This document shows, in pieces, positions 8,982 through 16,412 of a stretch of 16,412 nt of DNA. This DNA is from Podochytrium sp. JEL0797 (taxonomy: Eukaryota; Chytridiomycota; Chytridiomycetes; Chytridiales; Chytriomycetaceae). The stretch covers positions 1 to 16,412 of the forward strand of contig JADGJG010000570.1 in assembly GCA_027596195.1 (NCBI GenBank), written 5' to 3'. Numbering within the stretch: position 1 is the first letter of the stretch; every line of letters begins with the position of its first letter. The notes below the pieces were generated by a model. The model was not told the origin of the DNA and did not search any database. It saw only the letters and a program-made list of their open reading frames with translations. A program made the translations under genes and the position numbers.

Positions 8982-11900
8982 CATCCACGGAATTGAGAGA
9001 CACCCCAAACGCGGCAGAAAACTGCATCAAAAACTCAAATTCTTGATAATTATCGAAAAGGCTCTCTCGTTGATCGTTTGGCAGTGGAGCCAGTGGCTCT
9101 ATCTGAATAATTTTGGCGCGCTTCACTAAATAGACAACGAGCTTCAGCAATTCTGGATTCCTATACGGATTCATGGTCTCCTCCAAATGCTTGAGCCATT
9201 TGAACATAGTCGTGAAGGCGGGGTCTTCTTGCCGCAGAATTACGCGGTCCAAGATTCGGTCCAACACGCTAAGAATCTTCATGCGGGTTTGGTCGCTTTG
9301 GGTGTGATGCCACTCTTTCTGTTGTTGGAGATTCGCGAAATGATTCAGAATAATAAAGATGATGCTGATGTACGAACCCTGAGCATCGCCATCGCCTCTT
9401 TGGTTACTTCATTCTCCATCTTGCATGAATGAAACAGCCGCTCCATATCCACAATCAACTGAGGTTTTGCATCCGAAATGAGTGCACCAATAATTCGACC
9501 TAGATCCGGATTGTTGTCGATCCATGGGTTTGGCTCTTGGAGAAGTTGGCGGAGAGCTTGTCTGCGCGTCATTTCTACTCGCTTTGTCTAAACTATGGGT
9601 CAATTTCTTGGGAGACGACGAAAAGGCGACCCATATTACCAAAACTGTTTGAACAAATTCGTGGCTTTTGAACGGAGACAAGCCCGTAACAGATCTCAAA
9701 GTTTGCATCATCTGCGTCACTTCTTCGTCATAGAAGGGATACAGCTTGAACGCTTCCTACAAGAGGGAATTTGGAAGATTTGAGGAAACAACACTAGGAA
9801 AGGAAGTATTATATCCTCACATTCCGCGTATGAATCACACATGCATATGCTTTTCTACCAGCATTCTCCTCCGGCTTATCATCCTTTCCACGAATCAAGT
9901 CGTTCAAATACATTTTCGAATTCTCAATAAAACTCCCCACCCGCGACCTCTGCTGCGCTCCGCCACTGTCTCGGCCCACCAAATTGAGAATCGATGCGCT
10001 CGCACCCATGAGGGACACGAACGAGTTTTTGCGGTGAGAAGCAAAGGATGGTCTTTGGTTTAAAGTCGGGGCGACAGGCACGGGTGCGAGTTTGAGAGCG
10101 ACCGCACTGAAACGAGTGATGGCACTGTGTCGGATACGGAACGAATTGTTTTTTTGGTACGTGAATCCGTTGGGGTTCGAAAAGTCGATGGCGGCGAGGG
10201 ACCAAATGATTTCTTTTCGAGTGAGGACGAGCGTTCCCGAAGTTCTAGAGGTCAACATTTCCTGAAAGGAGAGTCAATATTGCAGGGATTGATATACGAT
10301 ATTCAAACCTCATTCGGAGGCTCGATCGCGTTGGTTGAGGGTTTTAGCACGATTCTTTCCGAAAACGGATCCACTTGGAATCTGATCTCTTCAAGTCCAG
10401 CAATTACATTCATGGAATCTACAAATACATTTCCTGAGAAATTCTTGATGGAAGTCTTGCATTGTTTTGTTCAGCTAGGGGTCGCGGTAAGGTGGGGGAA
10501 TTAAAATAATTTACCACAGAGCCAATCAGCAATCCTGGAGCCTCTGTTGATGACTGCTCGTTTTGCTTCGCGGCAAGTACCTAGTATTTGGCGTGAGTTC
10601 TCGTGAGGAATTCACGAATCGACTTGCACCTTTATCACATTCGAGGGCGGAATTTCATTGTTGCATGTCAATGGAGGACTCTCTTCTGGATCCAACGACA
10701 AGTTGTTCTTGTCAATTACTATAGCAAAGTTTAGGGACTAGTTGCAACATTGTTCAAAACACTTCACCCATCGAAAGGATTCCAAGAAAATTGCCGCACA
10801 TCATTTGCCAAGGCTCGTTCTCCTTCAAAGGATCCACCATATTGCAAATATCGGTACAGACAACAACGGCAACTTTGGCATTCATGGCCGAAAAACACGT
10901 GCCATACCCTGGGGAAGAGATGTGAAAAAACAGGTCGAGTAAAATAAATTGAAACCCAGGCGCATTTCTTACGCGTCAGGAACAGGATAAACCACTGCAG
11001 CTTTGACAAGCAAACGCGCGCCACTTTTCCCGAGTCCACTCTGACGCTGTTGCGAAACACGGTTGGCTTGCCGTGAGTAGCGAGACTTGCCTTTTGGTTC
11101 AATGAAGCACACGATTCAAGTTCATGGATCAGGATGCGAATCACAGTGACACTCGAGAACGGGTGTTTGATGAGCCGCGAGAGTCGGGCCTCGTCGCTTG
11201 CGGAGGGTGGCATGAAATTCGATTCCATCATTCGCTGTTTTTTACAGTTCCCAATAAAGGGAAGCAAGGATCAAAACCAACAATTTCAAAGATCAAAACC
11301 GGATGTCGTTCACCTCATGGCAGCCTCCCCCAAAATATTCCATGATCCCTTCCTCTTCCAACGCAAACGCCTTCCACGCGGCACTCCACACCTCCACATC
11401 CGAAAACTGCACATCCACTTCCAAAAACAAAGCGGAAGCAAGATCTGTAATTGATTGCAACTCGATCGTGGCGCGGAGGACGGCTTGAAGCGCGTCGCGG
11501 TTCGCGGGGGGTGGGTGTAAAGACGCGATAAGGCCAAACATGCTGGGTTTTCAAGAAGGCAAGGAAGGCGTTACACCAAAATAAGTAATAGCCATCACAC
11601 ACCTTTTCAACGTGGAAAACAGTTTGGCTCGCACGATCCAATCATATCCCGCGTCCAATGGATGTGTTCGCCAATGTGACAACACCCATTCGCAGCCGTC
11701 GGGGATCGTGGACTGGAATCCAGTAACCATGTCTTCGAGAGAATGGGTGCATTTCAATAGGAGCTGTAACGCAGAAAAAGTCGCGTTGCGTTTGAGTATA
11801 CTCTTTCGGAACCGGACGCAAAAAAAACACTTACGTTTCGGAGCGATAAATAAAGAAGACGTCTGGAAGTAGCGAGACATTCTGCGATATCTGAAGGAAG

Positions 11901-12203
11901 CTTGATCCCACGCACCTTGTGTTATGATTTTTGTGTCAACAAACTAAGTTTGCGAGAGGAAAAGAACCTCACATTCTCATTCGAGAAGGAGTTTCCTATC
12001 CGGATTTGGGTTTCGGCCTCATCCCCCGTGACAAAAAAGCTAGGGGTCTGTTGGTCGCCCTCGTTGTCGGGTTGAATCACAATGTTTGTAAAGGTGAGTT
12101 CGGTCGGATTGCTGCCTTGTTTGGAAAACTCCTCCGACGTGGTAGAAAGCTCGTGAATGTGGTATGCAAGCAATTGCGCCTCGAACGAGTCTGTGGCCGC
12201 CAT
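8977..12203 (-). CDS. Unrecognised 838-residue helical protein, 13 exons
   Basis: I assembled 13 exons: 12203-11973, 11915-11835, 11763-11603, 11542-11314, 11234-10973, 10908-10768, 10718-10630, 10580-10515, 10455-10309, 10261-9821, 9756-9640, 9587-9378 and 9318-8977. All 12 junctions keep phase and have GT-AG ends, giving 838 residues; that consistency is the main evidence for one intact gene. The start MAATDSFEAQLLAYHIHELS is the first ATG compatible with exon 1, though the frame stays open to an ATG at 12359. The protein looks cytosolic, with no signal peptide or membrane span. The N-terminal third and the C-terminal 200 residues are helical and Leu-rich (KILSVLDRILDRVILRQEDP, NPELLKLVVYLVKRAKIIQI), resembling an armadillo/HEAT-like scaffold. 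The middle has beta-like and basic Ser-rich segments (around RSRVGSF). A stretch PTVFRNSVRVDSG recalls the RasGAP FRxNS motif, but the rest of that domain is not visible. I do not assign a function. Confidence 0.75.
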
Positions 12204-12641
12204 GCAAAAGGGAATGACAGATCTTTGCGCGTGGTTTTGTTTTCTTGAGAAATTGTCTCCAAATCTACGGTTAAAGAAAACGATTGCGTCGTCTTTCGCC
12301 TTCCGCATTCGCAGCCGCCAAAGACCGCATCCATCCGTGGGCAAAGCTCGATTCCACACCCTTCCCTCCTTTTTCGCGCCCCAACCGCCGACCCAGACAT
12401 TTAACTCTTATCTTCTCTTGCCTATGCGACCCGATCCTTTCCTTTCTCCCCCTCTTCATTTCATTTCTAGTCCCCGTGGCAAAGTGGACTTGCGGTGGGC
12501 TTTCGAAAGCGGCAGACGCGTTTCTCACAGCGGTTGTAAATGGTGTAGAGTAGATAAGAATATTATATAAATTAAAAACTAAACAAAGAAAGAAAGGTCA
12601 TGGAGGGAGATGGTCGATTTTTTTTTTCCTTCCAGAACACC
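12204..12641. other. Divergent promoter region
   Basis: This region separates the 13-exon gene (minus) from guanylate kinase (plus). It contains TATATAA at 12564-12570, about 75 bases before the kinase ATG at 12642. An upstream ATG at 12600 is in frame with the kinase and adds 14 residues (MEGDGRFFFSFQNT). No gene is supported here. Confidence 0.5.
12564..12570 (+). promoter_or_regulatory. TATA box of the guanylate kinase gene
   Basis: TATATAA in an AT-rich patch, 36 bases before an in-frame ATG (12600) and 78 before the preferred one (12642). The short distance makes 12600 unlikely to lie well inside the transcript, which favours 12642. Confidence 0.45.
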
Positions 12642-13765
12642 ATGAACCGCCAAGTGGGCCTCGCATTGGGAGCAACTGCCGCCGTCACGGCTCTCGGACT
12701 CTACTACTACACGCAACAAGGTGATTGACCCTGGCTCCCGTATCGATATCGCTCCCACATCGCTAAATCGAATCCCCCCCGTCCAATTTGCAACCCCGCC
12801 TGCGTGATCCCAAACCCCGCCCCATCTCAAACCTGGAACCCCACAACTCTACCAAATGCTAGAACAAACGAAGGGACCTAGACCCATCGTCGTGTGCGGA
12901 CCAAGGTGAGCCATCATCTCGACTCGCCCACAAAACAGTCTCTCAATCCCTGTCCCCTACAGCGGAGCCGGAAAGTCGACCCTCTTGAAGAGAATCTTTG
13001 CAGAGTACCCCGACAAATTCGGGTTCAGTGTTTCGCGTGAGTTTTTGATCCAGAGTTTGAGATCAAGATGGCAAGCTAAAGTTGAATGCCCGATATAGAC
13101 ACTACCAGAAAGCCGAGAGCCGGAGAAGTGAATGGAAAGGACTATCATTTTGGTAAGAGGCGAATGACCTTTCGTGTGGAGTGTGACAGATTACTAACAA
13201 GCTAGTTAAATTCGCCAGTTTCGAAGGACCAAATCGAGAAGGAAATCTCGCAAGGGTTGTTTATCGAATCGGCGCAGTTTTCTGGAAACTATTACGGCAC
13301 CTCTTATGCGGTAAGAGGAGTGTGTGCGCAAAGGGATTTCACGCTGAAAACTGACCAAAAAAAAATTACAGGCCATCCAAGACGTGATCCGTGGAAACAA
13401 GAGTCCCATTTTGGACATTGACATGCAAGGAGTCAAGACGCTGCAGTCGCAGCTCGCGAAGGGCGAGACCAAGTTGAACCCCAAACCTCTGTTTGTGTTT
13501 TTGGCGCCGCCGAGTGTGGAGGGTAAGAGCATGCCTTATTCTTTTGAAACGGACAATTTCATCGAGCTAACAACGCATTTCAGAGCTTGAAAAGCGCTTG
13601 ACGGGACGTGGAACGGAAAGCGCCGAATCGTTGGCGGCGCGCTTGGCTGCGGCGAAATCGGAGCTCGCGTGGGGACTTGGCGGCAACAACGGAATCGACC
13701 ATGTGATTGTAAACGACGATGTGGATGTGGCGTACCACAAGTTGAAGCGGGTTCTTGTGGGGTGA
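12642..13765 (+). CDS. GUK1: Guanylate kinase with N-terminal hydrophobic anchor
   Basis: It catalyses ATP + GMP to ADP + GDP. Seven exons (12642-12720, 12863-12905, 12963-13036, 13099-13152, 13219-13310, 13372-13522, 13584-13765) join in phase to 224 residues. Visible motifs are the P-loop GPSGAGKST (39-47), the GMP-binding [44 protein letters not shown], the lid [20 protein letters not shown], and the C-terminal [18 protein letters not shown]. The fifth exon needs the CGCCAG acceptor at 13217-13218, not the nearer CTAG, to keep frame. Most of the kinase is the usual length (about 195 residues). What differs is exon 1, which encodes [20 protein letters not shown] followed by YYY, a hydrophobic segment absent from cytosolic Guk1 and resembling a mitochondrial or membrane anchor. 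The upstream neighbour is divergent, and the Nit2 gene follows in the same direction. Confidence 0.95.
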
Positions 13766-14066
13766 TCGCAGGAATTGTGACCGAGTGCAGATTTGGACAC
13801 TTTTATTGATTTTTGCTTTCGAGTATTGTTGGATGGCTTTGGTATATGAATAATGAGATGTGTTCAGAATGGAATGTGTTGCGTTCTGGGAGGGCGAACA
13901 AGCCCTGGTCATGTTGCAAGCAGAAAAGGCCCTGCCACGCGCGCCAACAATAAAAACAACTCGGTACAGACGCCCCCAACAAGGCCAAGTCGCGGATTCG
14001 GTGCGCAGAGTGTTTTCGCCGAATTGTTCCAGAATTGTTCGCGCATTTTCTTTCTCCAATTCGAAG
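13766..14066. other. Intergenic region, possible Nit2 leader coding
   Basis: This separates guanylate kinase and Nit2, both on the plus strand. The Nit2 frame stays open upstream from 14067 to ATGs at 13911 and 13860, so part of it may encode an alternative N-terminal extension. No other gene is supported. Confidence 0.4.
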
Positions 14067-15027
14067 ATGACCTTCCGAATCGCTCTTGTCCAACTGATGG
14101 TCACCGCCTCGAAAGAAGCGAACCTCCTCAACGCTCGCACAAAGGTCCTCGAAGCAGCAGCCAACGGCGCCAAGATTGTCGTTCTCCCAGGCACGCATCC
14201 CCTCTTGTTTTGATCAATTTATAACCTCGTTCTAACCCCTTTAATAGAATGCTTCAACTCGCCGTACGGCACCTCCTTCTTCCCCAAATACGCCGAGCCT
14301 CTCGAAAAGGGCCCCTCTTCCCTCGCCCTCTCCCAAATGGCCAAAGACGCAAACGTCTTTTTAGTTGGCGGCTCGATCCCCGAAACAGGACCCAACGCCA
14401 CATTCTACAACACCTGCACCATCTGGTCCCCCGCAGGCACGCGCGTTGGGGTCCATCGCAAAGTGCACCTGTTCGATATCGATATCCCGGGCAAACAAAC
14501 CTTCAAGGCGAGTGATATCGTCGTTTCACCCATGCATTGCGTATACACTGACTGCGCTAACGCAACAGGAGTCGAGCGTGCTTAGTGCAGGGAGCGAGCT
14601 GACCATGTTTGAAACGCCCGTGGGCAAAATTGGGGTCGGCATCTGTTATGACATTCGGTTCCCCGAGATGGCCATGATTGCCGCGCGAAAGGGATGTGTT
14701 GCCATGATTTATCCGGGTGCCTTCAACATGACGACGGGGCCACTGCATTGGGAACTCTTGCAACGCGCACGTGCGATCGATAACCAGATTTACGTTGCCG
14801 CTTGTTCCCCAGCACGCGACACGTCCGCATCTTATGTTGCGTGGGGTCATTCCACGATTGTGGACCCCATGGGTGCTGTGGTGGCCAAAGCGGATGAAAA
14901 GGAAGGCATCGTGTATACCGATTTGGATCCGGCGTTCATGGAATCTTCGAGACAGGGAATCCCGGTTACGAAGCAGAGACGGTTTGACGTGTATCCCGAC
15001 GTGAGCGCATACAAAAGCTCTGAATAA
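14067..15027 (+). CDS. NIT2: Omega-amidase (Nit2-type nitrilase superfamily)
   Basis: Omega-amidase hydrolyses alpha-ketoglutaramate or alpha-ketosuccinamate to the keto-acid and ammonia, closing the glutamine transaminase cycle. Exons 14067-14190, 14248-14507 and 14569-15027 give 280 residues, the normal Nit2 length. The nitrilase triad is present: E42 in [12 protein letters not shown]113 in [14 protein letters not shown], and C154 in [10 protein letters not shown]. The Nit2 signatures [28 protein letters not shown] and [13 protein letters not shown] follow. Both introns begin with GC: intron 1 (14191-14247) starts GCACGC and splits the Glu42 codon; intron 2 (14508-14568) starts GCGAGT. Using a nearby GT instead destroys the conserved frame. 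The methionine at 14067 aligns with the family start, but an in-frame upstream ATG at 13911 would add a basic, presequence-like leader. Confidence 0.95.
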
Positions 15028-15028
15028 A
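15023..15028 (+). promoter_or_regulatory. Poly(A) signal overlapping the Nit2 stop codon
   Basis: AATAAA is formed by the last codon GAA, the stop TAA and the following base A. Confidence 0.5.
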
Positions 15029-15236
15029 ACAAACTTCTTGAAAACTTATGGCGATTTCATCAATCACATTCCCGTCCCGGTTACAGTAGCATTACGACCC
15101 GTTTGAGCAGTTGATGATCCCGTTGTGGATCAGAGGATCGGATGCGCAGCCCCACCCCTTCCCTCGCAGCCCTCACTTTCCCTTCGATTTTCACAACTGC
15201 ATTTATTAGAAACGAAAAGAGGTCTTCCAAAAGAAT

Positions 15237-15999
15237 TTAAAACAAGAAAGCTGCAGCCACGACACCGGCAGCCGCCACTCTTCCAGCCGAGCCCACAGCT
15301 CCACTCTTGGGTGCTCCACCAGCCGGAGCGACGGTCGCATTGCCTGCCGGTGCAACAGCAGCACCACCGACAACAGAGAACGTGTTTCCGAAGCAGTTGT
15401 CCCATTTGTTTCCAGCCACGTCGTGGTAACTAGATTTAATGGCGTATTTTGCTCCCGCGGGAATGTTGGGAACGATGGCGGTTGCTTGTAACATACTGGC
15501 CGTGACAGGGCCCGAGAAGGTCAATTGGCCGTTGGGGATGGATTGAATGTTGTTGGACTTTGTCGCATCCTGTTGAATCGTGATCGAAAAAGGTTTGTAC
15601 GGGCATCGGTGAGAAATGGGAAGATACTTACGGCGATTTCGAACGAGAGAGTGGCATTCTGGAACGCCAAATCAGCTCCGCAGGAGTCCCATTGGATGTT
15701 CTAGAGAGAATGATCAAGTTAATGATGCGATCAAGGGCGGGACAAGGCGAGCACTTACAAATGGCTGGCCTACAGTGAGTGTCGCATCTTGGAATGGACT
15801 AAGAGAAAAGGTCAGTCAGCAAAACCGCGATGCAACCCGTAAGAAGGCACGAGGGACGCCGGGTTTGTAACCCAACCACGTACGCAATCATATAAAGCCA
15901 GGACCCTCCGCTGGTCAGGCAGGTAGCCCCAGCCTCGCTTGGAGACAAGCAGGCAAGAGCTGAAGAGGCAAGAACGACGGTGGCAGCAGCGAACTTCAT
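15237..15999 (-). CDS. Kre9/KNH-like GPI-anchored surface protein
   Basis: Exons 15999-15884, 15798-15759, 15700-15632 and 15569-15237 give 185 residues. A signal peptide (MKFAAATVVLASSALA, cleavage near 17) leads into one extracellular beta-sandwich domain of the Kre9/Knh1 type (Ser-Thr-rich GPI-anchored family). Typical elements are LTVGQPFNIQWDSCG, IPNGQLTFSGP and the end IPAGAKYAIKSSYHD. A short Ala/Pro/Gly linker (VAPAGNATVAPAGGAPKS) precedes a hydrophobic C-terminus (VAAAGVVAAAFLF), the pattern of a GPI-attachment signal. Sequons occur at QNATL and GNATV. Cys residues, including one at mature residue 1, may form disulfides. Known family members act in beta-1,6-glucan assembly or sit in the wall; here a wall or plasma-membrane role is inferred. 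The 3' end faces that of Nit2, 209 bases away. Confidence 0.85.
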
Positions 16000-16066
16000 T
16001 GGATCACGTTTGATTTCGATGAGATTTTTTTTCGATTTTTTAATCAAATTTGAAGGCGAAAAAAAA

Positions 16067-16364
16067 ATGGACAAGCCCACAGATCCCGCGTGTCTTGAGC
16101 GTTCCGAAATGGGTGGCTCCCCGTACTTAGGTGCCTCCAGCTCGGGGTTTGAGTTTTGGTGAGATCCTCTTCCCCTTGCCCTCCATGACACATTTTGATT
16201 TGGAAGAGTACCTCCTCTAAAATCGCACCAGGAGCAGAGAGTCGAATGAAATGAATTCCAACGCGAGGGCCCCAAAGCACCAACAACATAGACGGAAAAT
16301 TGCCGATCTACAGCTCATTGAATTGCATTGGGGTCCGTCATTGTATTCTAATTTCAACGCGTAG
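16067..16364 (+). CDS. Small two-exon gene candidate, weak
   Basis: After a run of A's, an ATG at 16067 opens exon 1 (MDKPTDPACLERSEMGGSPY...) to 16158, followed by a GTGAGA donor. Joining at the acceptor CACCAG (exon 2 from 16232) in phase gives WSRESNEMNSNARAPKHQQ and onward to a stop at 16362-16364, about 74 residues in all. It has no recognisable domain and may continue past the window by another intron. It is divergent from the GPI-anchored gene, with starts only 67 bases apart, which is tight. I treat it as a candidate only. Confidence 0.2.
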
Positions 16365-16412
16365 CTCGATCCGGAACAGGGGGGTAATTGTATGATCATA
16401 TTTTTTTTCTCA

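Noticed and set aside
11047..11090. A possible GC-AG intron in the 13-exon gene (AAG|GCAAGT...ACAG, minus strand)
   Set aside because: It has a good GC donor and the frame after it looks protein-like, but removing 44 bases breaks phase with the next exon, whereas reading through keeps all junctions consistent.
13199..13204. CTAG acceptor for the fifth guanylate kinase exon
   Set aside because: It puts the exon out of frame with the conserved kinase; the CGCCAG acceptor ending at 13218 restores it.
13580..14194. Long minus-strand open frame of 204 codons
   Set aside because: It is antisense to the last kinase exon and the first Nit2 exon, which are clearly coding; no recognisable motif.

Overview
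This is a gene-dense, intron-rich eukaryotic nuclear segment. Short spliceosomal introns (about 46-130 bases) interrupt nearly every gene, and codon phase joins cleanly across most of them. A Kre9/Knh1-type GPI-anchored wall protein, a C2H2 zinc-finger regulator with a Ser/Gly-rich tail and plant-style leucine-rich repeats together suggest a fungus. I lean towards an early-diverging zoosporic lineage (chytrid-like), but that is inference and not proven by any marker here.

Layout, left to right: (1) a partial minus-strand gene for a Cys-rich protein runs off the left edge; (2) a divergent plus-strand gene with a TATA box and intact start encodes a damaged RRM RNA-binding domain (910-1304); (3) a gene-poor stretch; (4) a minus-strand leucine-rich-repeat gene broken by two frame changes (2007-2871); (5) a four-exon NTF2-like protein with a long disordered tail (3144-4867); (6) a five-exon C2H2 zinc-finger protein whose third finger appears only after correct splicing (5500-7440); (7) a minus-strand four-pass membrane protein (7514-8303); (8) a minus-strand 13-exon gene for an 838-residue protein I do not recognise (8977-12203); (9) guanylate kinase in seven exons with an N-terminal hydrophobic anchor (12642-13765); (10) a Nit2-type omega-amidase whose two introns both begin with GC (14067-15027); (11) a minus-strand Kre9/KNH-like GPI-anchored protein (15237-15999); (12) a weak small-gene candidate at the right edge.

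There is no operon-like system. The genes are independent housekeeping, surface and regulatory genes. Guanylate kinase (guanine nucleotide supply) and Nit2 (alpha-ketoglutaramate removal) are neighbouring metabolic enzymes with features hinting at mitochondrial location. The two most unusual points are the pair of GC-AG introns in one gene, one splitting the catalytic Glu codon, and the large unrecognised 13-exon protein. I found no transposon, CRISPR, rRNA or tRNA that I could support.
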